Assembly (NCBI GenBank): GCA_021432605.1
Contig: MU271155.1
Coordinates: 248,001 to 312,000 of the forward strand
Reading direction: 5' to 3'
Length of the DNA stretch: 64,000 bases
From: Coniochaeta sp. PMI_546
Taxonomy: Eukaryota > Ascomycota > Sordariomycetes > Coniochaetales > Coniochaetaceae
The notes under the pieces are model-generated. The model saw nothing but the letters and a program-made list of their open reading frames with translations. It had not been told where the DNA came from and ran no database searches. Shown here piece after piece: positions 44,958 to 56,202 of this stretch. A program made the position numbers and the translations under genes. Within the stretch, counting starts at the first letter, position 1; the number at the start of each line of letters is the position of its first letter.

Positions 44958-46918
44958 TTACGGCAAGCTCCACCAAGACTCGTGGTAATCTCTCAAGTCC
45001 ACCTTCTCCGGCACTTGCAAATAAGGGGTCATATCCGACTCCGGATCGGCCTCTTTGCGGGTCCAGCCGTTGCCAAAGTACCAGTGGAACCGGTTCCCGG
45101 TGTCGGACAGGTACTCGTACTCCCAGTCCTCCCACCGCGGCTCTCGTCTTACAGCCGTGACATGTCCGGCGCTGCCCGGCCAGACACCGTGAATCCTGCC
45201 TCCGGGTCGGCCGCCGTTGTACCACGAGCTGCAGTTATCGGACAACACCGTCTTGGCGAAGAAGGCGTCTGCGTACTCGATGAAATCATCTGCTGCCTTT
45301 TGGCTGGGGCTCATGGTTTTGATGCCCTCGCGGGATGCTTTGCGGAGGAGCTTGGCGTAGTAGGTGAGTTGGACTTCTACGCTGTGTGGGACGGTGCCTG
45401 AAGGTCCTGTGCCGTGGGGACCGTGGACAAAGAGGAGATTGGGAAAGCCGGGGGTGGCAAGGCCGAGGTAGGTATGCGGGTAGCCATATTTGCCTCCCGG
45501 CCGCCAGGCTGCCGCGAGTTCCTGGCCATTGGCACGGATTGGGAACGGTGGTATCATGTCCACATTGGCGCCCGTGGCGCAGAAGATGGCATCCACCTCG
45601 CGGTGCTTGCCGTCTGTGGTCTCGATGCCGCTTTCGGTGAAGCGTTTGATAGGAGTCCGGATATAATCGACGTTGTCTTCAGTGATGGCTTCCAGATATC
45701 CCGGACCGGGAGTGAGTCGCCTGCAATTGGGCGAAAAATCCGGCACAATATCGTTCAGCAGCTCGGGTTTCTTTGCGAGCCGTTTCCGCATGATCTCTGT
45801 GAACTGATCACGAAGTGCCTGGTTGTCAGGATGGTCCTTGAAGAAGGTTGCGAACCTCCTCCAGTACTTGTTTTCCAGCTCCTTCCGGAACTTGAGATAC
45901 ACCTCTGGATCTTCGAACGACTTCTTCTGCTCCTCTGATATGGGTTGTGGCTCCAGCGTACGCTCGTCACCGGCCCAGGATGCGGCGATCCACGTTCTGT
46001 TGCGCGCATAGTGGTCGAGGTGCGCAACGACAGGTTGTAGGTTTGCCACGAGCTGGATGCCGCTAGCTCCGTTTCCGATGACTGCGACCTTCTTGCCTGT
46101 CGGATCAAAGGTCGGATCCCAATGCGACGCATGGCGGAGCAGGCCCTTGTACTCGGTGATGCCTGGATAGTCTGGCAGTTTCCAAGCATTGAATCGGCCC
46201 AGTGCCGTCAGGACAAACTCGGCCTCTTCCACACGGATCTCGCCCGAAACCACGTCGCGTATGCTGAGACGCCACACGCTTTTACTCTCATCCCAGTCCG
46301 TGGCTTCTACCTTTTGTCCGAGTTTGGCATACTGATAGACGTCGTACTTGCGAGCTTGTGCTTGCCAGTAGTCTCTGATCTCAGCACCGGGTGCGAACTG
46401 ATCAGACCAGTCCAATTTTGGTGAGAAGGTAGACTGGTAGACATGGGAAGGAATATCACAGCGAACTCCCGGATAAACATTCTCAAGCCACGTACCGCTC
46501 TATGAGAGTGTTAGTTTTCAGGGACCAAACTCAATGTGGACGAGAATCTACTTACGAGGTCGTGGTTCTTCTCGTATATAGTCAGCCTGATGCCAGGAAC
46601 TTTTATGGGTAGCAGGATTCCGGCGAGAATGCCCGCAAGACCTCCTCCTATGACAGAGACCCTCAAGGGTCGTGGTTCATCTATGAAGTGGTCCAGAAGA
46701 TCCAGTCGTGACTTGGGATATGACGCCGCAGGGGGAATGCCGTTCTGAAGCTCGGGAGACCTTTTATCCACCGGCTCTGGTGCAAAACCGTTGGCAGACA
46801 ACAGATCGCCCTCACCGATGGGGACCACTTTGGTAGGCGGCTGCTCCTTGGTCTCATTGAGCGTTGGTATCTCAATCTCATGGTGAGATGAGACATCTCC
46901 GTTGGTAGCCACCGTCAT
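44958..46918 (-). CDS. Baeyer-Villiger-type flavin-dependent monooxygenase
   Basis: Two exons: 46918-46556 and 46499-44958, giving 634 aa with a 56-nt intron. The FAD-binding Rossmann motif VIGGGLAG ends at residue 96. SGTWLENVYPGVRCDIPSH follows, as in cyclohexanone-type monooxygenases. The BVMO fingerprint reads YKGLLRHASHW (~238-248, Tyr for the usual first Phe). The NADPH-binding motif VIGNGASG lies at ~261-268. LTALGRFNAWKLPDYPG and CATGANVD are also typical. The enzyme would insert one oxygen from O2 into a ketone, or oxidise N or S. The first ~80 residues are a low-complexity extension. It is divergent from the Dal5-like transporter gene, a likely shared promoter. Flavin monooxygenases act in ustiloxin biosynthesis, but this one is 12 kb from the nearest UstYa-type gene. 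Confidence 0.92.
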
Positions 46919-47667
46919 AATTTGTTGTTGCTTTTTGACCTAAAATAACCGACAGGGAAAGTTACGGCTACTCTCAAAGAGCTTGGCAGATCCGGAACAC
47001 AGTCGACGCCAGGCTAATATGAGTTTCTAGTTAGTGGCCTTGTTGATATACGGGGATGTCATTCACAGTTGATCGTTCCATATCGGCTCCGCTTCTAGAT
47101 GGTTTCAAGTTGGTGGTGCGAAGCTACTGGGGCCTGCCGTGGCACTCATGAGCACGTCAGCGACACCCTTCGTGACACCACCAGAGTCACCGAGTGGAGA
47201 CCCCTCCGGATCCCGCCGAAGATGGCCGAACACGGAGAATGGTGGGATAAAGATCGGATCTGGGGAACATTGCGGTAAATTGTGTCGTAAATCTTGCACT
47301 TTTTCGGCTCCGCTTGTCTCGCCCATTGGTTTGCATTCGCGTATCGATGTCGCCATCGTCATGTGGGTGACAAAAACAACGACATGCTGACAACCCCTGG
47401 ACTTAGGGTTAGGGTTGGTGGTACTGAGCGCCCGGCTTGCGAAAGAAAGTGGTATCAGTGGCAAGGGAGTTCATGCAAGGCGACCCAGTCTTGCGGTTGT
47501 AATTCGAGTTGAGTATACATGCTTTGTTGAGATATGCAGGTTCCACACGGGACAGTTAAAAGCGAGAGCCATGGGCTCCAGCTTCAATGTGTGCTCTCCA
47601 GAGCTCTCCCGACCACACTGGCCGTCATCTTCCTTGACCCTCTCTGGCCGTGACATCTGTACACAGG
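46919..47667. promoter_or_regulatory. divergent promoter region with short interstitial telomere-like repeat
   Basis: This 749-bp stretch separates the flavin monooxygenase and transporter start codons. It contains TTAGGGTTAGGGTT at 47403-47416, two copies of the fungal telomere unit. Confidence 0.5.
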
Positions 47668-49262
47668 ATGGCGAAGACAACCAACAAGAAGTGGTACCAG
47701 CTGCAGTGGTTCAGACCGGCAGACACACATGCAGAGCGCAAATTGATCCTCAAACTGGATCTACTCATAGTTCCCTACGCCTTCCTCTCATACTGGACCA
47801 AATATATCGACCAGTCCAACCTCAGTAAGCCGCAAATTCAGCTACAATATGCCCGTGTGAATGGTTACTGAAACTTTTCAATGATAGACAATGCCTATGT
47901 CGCCGGTCTCAAAGAGGACCTCGGATTCAATGGCAACCAACTTGTCCAATTGCAGACGTTTTACATTGTGGGAGCTGTCGTAGGCCAGATACCATTCTTG
48001 TTTCTGTTCACCTATATTCCCATGTACTGGATCGTACCTTTTCTCGATGTAGCCTGGGGTATCTTCACACTTCTTCAATACCGAGTCCACGGCTTCGCTG
48101 AGCTGGCCGCATACCGCTTCCTCGTTGGCTGGTTCGAAGCAGCCTTCTTCCCGGCCATGCACTACATCTTCGGAGCATGGTATCGCGGTGACGAGATAGC
48201 ACGTCGCGGCGGAGTGTTTTATGTCGGCCTGACATTGGGTACACTGACTGCGGGACTGATCCAGGCTGGAGCATCCGCCCGGTTGGACGGTGTCAATGGT
48301 CTCGAGGGTTGGAGATGGATGTACATCATCTGCTCTATCATCACTATTCCAATCGGTATTCTGGGCTATATCGTACTCCCGGGCACGCCTGAGAAGCCTA
48401 ACCGGCTGTTCCTGAATCAGCACGACATTGACCTTAGCGTCGTGCGACTGAAGCGGGATGGTCATGCTACATCTGGCAAGTTCAGCTTTACGACTCTCAA
48501 AACGATCTTCAGAAAGTGGCAATTCTGGGCTCTGCTCCTCCTCGACATCTTCTTCTGGAATGGCAGCATCAACACCTCCACTGGCGGTTATCTGCTCTGG
48601 CTCAAGAGCCTCAACCGGTATACTCCGGCACGACTTAACAATCTTGGAGCAATCTCCCCTGCACTTGGCATCCTGTATACGCTGCTCATTTGCTTCGCAT
48701 CAGACCTCGTCCTCGGTCCGGCATGGGCCATCACCGTGGCGCACACGTGGAATATCATCGGTCTGATCATCCAGGTCATCTGGAACGTCCCTGAGCCGGC
48801 ACTTTGGTTCTCCTTCATGACCACCTACTCGGCAGTGGCAATGTCGAGCGTGCTATACGGCTGGGTCAACAGCCAGCTTAAGGCGTCCCCTGCGGAGCGA
48901 TCTTTTACTCTGGTACTCATCAATGCCATTTCTCAGTCGACAACGGCCTGGACGCCCTTGCTGGTCTTTCCGACAGTCGAGGCACCGAGGTTCAAAAAGG
49001 GGTATGCTTTTGTGCTAGCTAACGCGGTGTTACTGATTATCACGGCTCATATTATCCGTATTTACCTGAAGCGTTCTGAGTGAGTGACCCATACCCGTGA
49101 ACATAATGTTCACTTTGTTCCAGCTGACATTCGATCAGACCTCTAGATGACGATGCAGAGTCGACCAGTGACGGAACAAGAGCAGTTTCTGAGGATGTTG
49201 CAGTCGAAAAGGCCACTCCTGTTACTGAGAAGGTCGTGGGCACAGGTATTCCTGTGATTTGA
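47668..49262 (+). CDS. MFS transporter, Dal5-like (allantoate permease, ACS) family
   Basis: Three exons: 47668-47824, 47888-49079 and 49139-49262, giving 490 aa. About twelve hydrophobic segments are visible. Signatures are KLDLLIVPYAFLSYWTKYIDQSNL, NNAYVAGLKEDLGF, YRFLVGWFEAAFFPAMHYIFGAWY, WRWMYIICSIITIPIGILGY and a cytosolic loop FSFTTLKTIFRKWQFW. The third exon adds an acidic tail (PLDDDAEST...). The family imports organic anions such as allantoate, nicotinate, biotin precursors or sulfonates by proton symport. Next to luciferase-like monooxygenases, uptake of an N- or S-containing organic acid is a reasonable guess, not shown by sequence. Confidence 0.9.
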
Positions 49263-50031
49263 TGTGGGCTCTCGCGGTCTCTCCTGTTCGGGAGTCTCCT
49301 CGCGCGGTAATTACTTGGATGTAGACCAGTCTAGACTAGTATGTGAATATTCGTCTTCGAATACCATGTGGAACCAATTACACCATAATTCGCAGTCCCT
49401 TTATATTGGAATATAAATTTTGATTAGTCTAGTCAACTTACTTTCGTGATATTGGTTGTGTAAGAGATTCACCCCCTAACATAGGCATTATAGTATAAAA
49501 TCGTCCTGCAAACTGTCACTTAGATTTAGGAATAAATGATCGGAACATTGCTGTTCAACGCGGTTATCGTGTTTAATGTTGTAGAACCACGTTTTGTGCT
49601 CTGCTCCACTGCTCAGATGTTGTTATATCGGTGGTCTCATCGTGAGCGGGACGAAGGTGGGTAAGGCGTGTCACAACATCCGCCAAGCAATGACGACATA
49701 AAAGATATGGCCATTTCGGTCGAATCATAGGTTCTTTGTAACTTTTAAAATCGATGCCCCGCCATCCAATCTCACCCGCGTCGCGATGCGCAATTACTTG
49801 ATTGTGGGGATGGATGGCGTCCGTCCGAAGGCGGCGGTTACCCCAGTGCTAAGATATGACCTGACGGGGTAGTACGGTTCAGGCCATTATCGTTGTACAT
49901 GAATCCAACAGATTAGTATACAACGTAACCAGTGGTGCAACTTGGAACCGTCATCTAGACACTATTCAGACCATTATCCGCCACTTTGACTTAAGAGTCT
50001 ATACTACAGAGCCTGTACCAAAGTCAAAATC
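49263..50031. other. intergenic, promoter side of monooxygenase 2
   Basis: No gene is seen. The right part is the likely promoter of the luciferase-like monooxygenase 2 gene. Confidence 0.4.
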
Positions 50032-51665
50032 ATGGCAGAGACCCAAGAAACTACCGTCCCTGTCCACGTCAATGGCCAACATGATCTCGGCAATGGCAAG
50101 AAGCATATCCTCCTCAATGCCTTCGACATGTCCACGATAGGACATCTGTCCCCCGGCCAGTGGAAGGTAGGACTTCAACAAGTGGTTGCTTGCCATGTTC
50201 AGATGACTAATCGAGCGCACAGAACCCTGTAGATAAGTCTACGACGAAAAGAGACCTAGAGTACTGGATAGAACTCGCCAAACTGCTTGAGAGGGGTGGA
50301 ATAAATGCACTGTTTCTCGCGGATACCTTCGGTGGCTATGACACGTATCAAGGGAAGTTGGACGAGTGTATTAGGCGAGCGGCTCAATGGCCGGTTACGG
50401 ACCCGAGCATCCCTATCAGTGCAATGGCGGCCGTGACCAAGAACCTCGCCTTCGGCATCACAGCGTCGACTTCGTTCGAAACTCCTTTCGTCTTGGCCAA
50501 ACGGTTCTCGACCCTTGATCACTTCACCAAGGGACGTATTGGCTGGAACATTGTCACGTCATGGAAGAAAGCCGCCTACAAGGCCATCGGCCTGGACAGT
50601 CCTATAGAACATGACGAGCGTTATCGCCAGGCGGACGAGTACCTCAGAGTCCTATATAAGTGAGTTTTCCGCATAAAATGGTCGTCGCGCCATGCCGAGG
50701 TGGTATATGCTGACCCAATGGATAGGCTATGGGAAGGCTCCTGGGCAGACGATGTCATCAAACCCGACCCTGAGAACGACACTTACATGGACCCCGACAA
50801 GATTCGCACCATCCACCACAAAGGCAAGTACTTCTCCCTTGATACAAAACACATCGTCGATCCATCACCGCAGCGAACACCCTTCCTGTTTCAAGCCGGG
50901 ACATCAGCCGCCGGATCCGCCTTTGCGGCCACCCATGCCGAAGCCATCTTTGTCTCCTCGCACTCTCCCAAGGTCTTGCGGCCAAAGGTAGAAAATATCC
51001 GTAAGCTGGCAGCCGAGCAAGGGCGCGATCCGAGGTCCATCAAGTTCTTCGCAACCTTTACGCCAATCATCGGCAAGACGGACGAAGAGGCGCATCAGAA
51101 GTATGAGGAGCTGAAGAAGTACGCTTCGACTATTGGTGGGCTGGTGTTATTCAGCGGCTGGGCAGGCATCGACATCTCCACAATCCCGCTCGATGACGAG
51201 ATTACCGCAGCCAATTCAACAGAAATTCACAAGGTTACGAGCATTCTGGACGCGTTCACCACCACTTCCAAGGAGATTCCCAAGTGGACGCCCCGCGTCG
51301 TGGCCGAGCGTGCTTCGATCGGTGGCCTAGGTCCAGTCTCAATCGGCAGTCCACAGACTGTGGCTGACGAGTTGGAGTACTGGATCAAGGAAGCCGATAT
51401 TGATGGGTTCAACATCTCGTATGTGACGACGCCAGGGACATTTGAGGACGTGGTCGACTTGCTAGTTCCGGAACTCCGTCGCAGAGGCCTCTATCCTGAG
51501 CCGCTGCAGGAGGCGCTTACCGCACGGGAGAAGGTGTACGGGAAGGGGCAGAAGGGGTTAAGAAGTGATCATATTGGAAGCAAGTATAAGTATGATGTAT
51601 ATGTAGAGGAGCCGGACTACCAGGAGCCGGTTGAAGATGGTGAGAGCGGTAAGGGAAATGCATAG
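50032..51665 (+). CDS. luciferase-like FMN-dependent monooxygenase 2 (NtaA/SnaA/DszA type)
   Basis: Three exons: 50032-50166, 50223-50659 and 50726-51665, giving 503 aa. It carries the same landmarks as the gene at 38593-40421: HILLNAFDM, INALFLADTFGGYDTY, STLDHFTKGRIGWNIVTSW, HDERYRQADEYLRVLYK, WADDVIKPDPENDTY, GKYFSLDTKHIVDPSPQRTP, QAGTSAAGSAFAATHAEAIFV and ERASIGGLGP. The C-terminus (EEPDYQEPVEDGESG) is an acidic extension. Only two introns remain, against seven in the paralogue, and the divergence is large. The pair is therefore not a recent tandem duplication. Both need reduced FMN from a partner protein that is not encoded here. Confidence 0.9.
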
Positions 51666-52578
51666 GAGCACTTTCAAGACCAGATGTGTAGATTCTACAT
51701 GCTGTAGTTCTGGGCGACTCCAAGGACTAGGTAGCATGGAATTCGAGACAGCGGTGTTTCTATGCTGAACTTCAATCGAGGTGACAGGATGAACCTTAAA
51801 ACCAAACCGTTCCCTCATTCTACAGGTGCCTTATCACGTACTCATATAATGGGCATAATGGTCTCCTAGTAACCGACTTGAGACGTAGCACAATATATAA
51901 AAGCTATCAAGTTCTACTATACATTAAGCGGCTTGGCTTTGAGTTTATAGAAGTTTACCTAATCAGATTCAGGATGAGTTCAAATACGTGATGCTCAACA
52001 CTGCTTACTAACCATGCGGTCGATCCTTTGCGGAATGGGACATATACTAGACGTAGGGGATCGACAAGCGCCAAACTATTAACCCATCAGCATTGCAGGA
52101 GCGAGGACACCTGACTCGATGATTCATCGTATTCATCAGTTTTACATGTTTAGCTCCAGAACTACCAAGTCTGCTATCTGTTGCACTACACAAGAAAGGC
52201 AGGAAAGGGCAGTTTTCTTAGGGATCCGAGGGCTCGGACAGATACTGATTGTCCGCTGCAGGGCCACGTTGTTTTGCTAATACGAATGGAGTCCGCGAAC
52301 CCCTGATCAAATACGTAGTCTTTACCCCTGTTGAAGATGTCATTGTCAAGGGTTATAGCGGCGATCCTTCTCCCATCAAAATGACTGGCCCAACAAGGGA
52401 GTCGACTTCAGTTGCGGAGATGAAGATCACCATTTAGTCTACCGAGGTTCTTTTAAGGGATGTTGAGGTTGAACATTGAAGTAACTCGCAGGGGCGGAAC
52501 CTCGTCGAGTCTGACCTGGCTTTGGTTTTGTTTTTGCAACCTTAGATTGCTATACCTCGTACTTAGGCATAAGTCATC
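51666..52578. other. intergenic
   Basis: No gene is supported. The right end is the tyrosinase promoter. Confidence 0.4.
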
Positions 52579-53759
52579 ATGATATTACGTGTTCTGGTGT
52601 TGGCAACATGCACTCTCTGCAGCGCAGTGACCGTCAAGGCTCCCGCAAAACAGACCTTCCATCTCTTTCCCCATGAAAAAGCGAAAGCCCATGCCGAAAG
52701 CGCGGGGATCTTCCAACCAAAACCGGACCACGTAGTCAGTCGTAACAATACGGACGGAAAGTCAACCGCTGGCGTCGACACAGCCAGTGACGCTGCGGGA
52801 ACATGTGGCGACCCAGCTGTCCGTATTGAATGGCGTGACCTCTCCGACGACGACAGAAATTCTTTCGTTGGCGCTGTGAAATGCCTGCTTGGCAAACCTT
52901 CCGCAGGTGGGCAATACTCCGGATCCCAGAGCCGGTATGAAGATCTAGTGTCGGTGCATCAGCAGATGACGGGGAGCATCCATATGGTTGGGCAGTTTCT
53001 ACCTTGGCATCGTTACTATCTGTCGATCTATGAGTCGATATTGAGAACCGAGTGTCAATACGGCGGCCCCATGCCGTGGTGGGACGAGGCAAAAGATGCT
53101 GCCGACTTCACTGCCTCACCGCTGTTCATGGATCAATGGTTTGGTCCAATTCCTAGGAAGGGAGGGGATGGACAGGAGACTTGTCTTAGCACTGGCGTAA
53201 GTGTTCGGTTCAGTTGCATACTCTGATGATGCTAACCAGGGCGATAGTTCCCTATCACACTGCATATCGGCCCTGGATCGAGTCTGACAGATCGCTGCTT
53301 AGGCCGTGCCCTGGATGACAGTTTGACATCGCAATGTACCGCTGATTTTGCCAACTACTGCAATTCATATACCAGCTACGCTGATATGGAGAGCTGTGCT
53401 GAGGGAGGGTGAGTCGCAGCGTCGGCCCCAGCACTGACTACCAAATACGACTGACATAACTCAGCCCCCATGCATATTGCCACAACGGCATTGGCGGTGC
53501 AATGAGCGATGTTGCTTCGTCACCCGGAGACCCTGTCTTCTTCATGCATCACTCTTTTATCGACCACAACTGGCGCATCTGGCAAAACGCAGATGTGGCT
53601 CGACTGTCTGAGGTGGGAGGAAACACCCAACCAGATGGCTCAGGGCCCCCCTTGGACCTGGACTACGTGCTCACTTCAAAGGGTCTTTCGAACGATGTTA
53701 CTGTGAGAGATGTTATGGATACCCAGGGGGGGTATCTTTGTTATCGATATAGCTATTAA
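52579..53759 (+). CDS. secreted tyrosinase (type-3 copper)
   Basis: Three exons: 52579-53196, 53248-53408 and 53465-53759, giving 357 aa. A signal peptide (MILRVLVLATCTLCSAV) is seen. CuA ligands lie in VHQQMTGSIHMVGQFLPWHRYY (His 127, 135, 144). CuB lies in HAYCHNGIGG (His 262 and 266) and FFMHHSFIDHNW (His 288/289). Extra Cys pairs fit a secreted, disulfide-bonded form. It lacks the long C-terminal extension of melanin tyrosinases and resembles the short secreted type. The reaction is oxidation of phenols to o-quinones. In the ustiloxin cluster a tyrosinase acts on the RiPP core, but the core here has no Tyr and lies 26 kb away, so a link is uncertain. Confidence 0.9.
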
Positions 53760-54136
53760 GTCATGGACACGCCTGAAAGTCAACGTGTAGCATAATACGT
53801 GACATCATGAAGGTTGATTGACGAAAGACGCACCCCATTGCTATGTAATTATTGCCTTGTTGTATCGAGACATCGGGTGTCTCATTCCCATAAAGGCGGG
53901 AAAGAACTGGATACCTAGACCTAGGCAACATTCAGGCAAAATCTGTCAAAGTCGTACGAGTTCCAGAAGGAGGCTTGCTAACATTGGCATCGTTGTTGTT
54001 CTTTGCGTGTTCTATTATCCCTCATCTCCCATCCGTCGATAGCGTCACAATTGAGTTTTAGACACCTAGGTCTGGGCTACTAATGTAGAGAATACCCACT
54101 TGTAAGATATAAACCTGCCACACAATAGGCATTTCT
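53760..54136. other. convergent intergenic region
   Basis: No gene is seen. Confidence 0.4.
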
Positions 54137-54439
54137 CTACCGACCGCTCTTCTCTAGAAGCGCCTGAACATCTGGCAGCGCTAACAGATCCAGAATCGGA
54201 ATTTTGTTCTGTGCTCGATAAGCCTCAGTCTCCTGCCGCAGCATGAGGACCTCCTTCTCACGGGCAACTTCGTTCTCTAACTCAAGTCGGCGCTTCTCGA
54301 CCGCCATTTCTTGCTCCCAACGTTTCTGATGAAGCTCATCCTCCTGCGCCCTGCGGCTTTCGCGGAGAGCAGTCCATGCCTGCCACTCCTGCAAGATCAG
54401 AGGCGTAACACTGACGAGACCGCTTAAGAGCTGCGACAT
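54137..54439 (-). CDS. small coiled-coil protein or terminal exon of the GTPase gene
   Basis: An ATG-started ORF of 100 aa, strongly helical and charged (LHQKRWEQEMAVEKRRLELENEV, then VLMLRQETEAYRAQ), ending LDLLALPDVQALLEKSGR. It starts 50 bp after the stop codon of the AIG1-like GTPase on the same strand. That gap ends in GCTGACAG, a good branch and acceptor, so an alternatively spliced transcript could fuse it to the GTPase. The simplest join (donor at the last codons) creates a stop, so I keep it separate. Confidence 0.45.
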   Translation of the reverse strand: MSQLLSGLVSVTPLILQEWQAWTALRESRRAQEDELHQKRWEQEMAVEKRRLELENEVAREKEVLMLRQETEAYRAQNKIPILDLLALPDVQALLEKSGR

Positions 54440-54489
54440 CTGTCAGCAAACTATACTAGACGTCTCAAGGCAACGACCTTGAATCATGT

Positions 54490-55853
54490 TCACCAGTCCT
54501 CCTGCTCGGTATCCTCCATCGCATCTGGTCCGCCACCTAATATATCAAGCACCGTAAGGAAGAAAGATGCCACAGGGCCGAAACCGTGCAATCGCCTGTC
54601 AGGAGACGTAGGACTTACACCTGTGGAGACGACACCCTTGACCGACTGTCCCGTATTCCTAGCAACATCGTCCAGCTTTTTTTGGTACGCCAGTACCTCT
54701 CTAGCACGGTCCATCTCCAGAAGCGCCTTGTCGGCCTGAACCTTCTGTAGCAACTCTTCAACCTTTGCCAGTCTTTCAGCGAGCACATTCTTGAGCTCTT
54801 CGTTCTCTTCTGCTGTAGCATTCTGTATCTCCTCTCCAAGTTCATGTATAGTTTCCACGTGTTCCACACGCATGGCATCGAGATCCTGCGCGATCGCCGC
54901 CCCGGCATCTGTGTCCCGCAGAGACATCCCCTCATCGACCAGCTGTTTCTGCAGCTGCAACGCGACACCCTCGTGGCCGAGCACCATACGCAGCGCGTCC
55001 ACGGCAGACTCGCGTGTGTTGTCGTGCCGTGCCGTACGGGCGCCACTGGTGAGTTCCAGCTTGAGGTGGTCGGAGATCAGCTGGGCCTCCCGGCGTTCGC
55101 CATCCGAGTTCGACACCATGTCCCACTTCGTCGTTAGAAAGACGACGTTTGCCAGAGACGACGTGCCGCATAGCTTGCGGAACATGGCTAAGTTCTTCAA
55201 GGAGGAGCCGCGCATCCGAGCTTCGGTGATGTCTCGTAAATAGAGGATCCCGGTAATTTTGACGCCTTGGCGGTACCTGAATATCCTGTCAGTTCCTATG
55301 TCCAGGAACACAGCATGGGCACTAGGGCGTTTAGATAACTCCTACTTACGTCATGTCCATCCAGTCTGAGATCCGCCTGAGAACAGCGGTATCAGTAAGG
55401 TAGGTGTCGTCAAAACCCGGCGTGTCAATTATGCTCCCATGGAAGCCATCGACATTGAAGGGGATCGCCTCAACGTTCGCGGTGCAGGAGTCAAGATCGT
55501 GTCCCACTTCAACTTTCTTGGTCTCCGGCTCCAGAAGTAAGTTGATGAACTGCCACAGACGTGGTGTAAGCCCTCATGCTAACAATAAGGAGCAAAAATG
55601 TGTATATGGAACATACACTGCTCTTTCCTGAACCTGTAGCTCCCATAATGCTGGGGAAATAGGCTGTTAATCACTTTCCATATGCTTCCTGTACGTTTTA
55701 TCGATGCAGTTAGAACCAAGAAAAGACATACGCCACCAGCTCGACCTTTGGTTCATCTTCCCATATGTTCCTCGTGTTCAAGGCTCCAGCCTCGGCCAGA
55801 GGAAAGGCTCCAGGTGCGGTTTCAGTGTCAGACATGTTGTCGGGAAGTGCCAT
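54490..55853 (-). CDS. AIG1/GIMAP-like P-loop GTPase
   Basis: Four exons: 55853-55732, 55650-55617, 55549-55350 and 55276-54490, giving 380 aa. G1 is GATGSGKSS (44-52), encoded by a 34-nt exon. G3 is DTPGFDD (94-100) and the G4-like motif is TTKWD (167-171). YRQGVKITGILYLRDITEARMRG is the segment typical of fungal AIG1-type GTPases. Residues ~220-330 form a long coiled coil (EELKNVLAERLAKVEELLQKV). The C-terminus has a hydrophobic stretch (GFGPVASFFLTVLDILGG) that may touch membranes. Such proteins are abundant and uncharacterised in fungi; plant and animal relatives are defence or immunity GTPases that scaffold on membranes. The gene lies downstream of, and in the same direction as, the gene at 56203-58383. 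Confidence 0.85.
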
Positions 55854-56202
55854 TTCGAATCTGTGTTGATGATTCTTAGACAATACACTTGATGTAGACA
55901 ATTAGCTTCCTGACGATCGATCGTACGAAGCTTTCGAAGACGAAGAGTTAGGAAGTGGGTGCCGTTCTACCTTGTTAAGTGGCTCCGCACCCAAAAGCCC
56001 AGGCCTTTGTTGAATAGTATTTAAATGTCTGTGGTGGCGGTGTTAGCTTGGCGGGGGTGTGATGATTGCTTCCCGCCAGTGACTTTCGCAGAGCCTGCTT
56101 TAGTAGCGTGGTGTGGCTGCATTACAAGCGTAGGGTCGAGGCACCTCTGAGGGCTGAACCTCGCTCTGTTTCAGAATAGCCATGTTTTTTTTTATTACTA
56201 CC
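55854..56202. other. intergenic between two minus-strand genes
   Basis: This 349-bp stretch contains the promoter of the AIG1-like gene. No gene is seen. Confidence 0.4.

Noticed and set aside
52579-53759. Tyrosinase as a certain part of the RiPP cluster
   Set aside because: The core has no Tyr and the gene is 26 kb away; kept only as a possibility.
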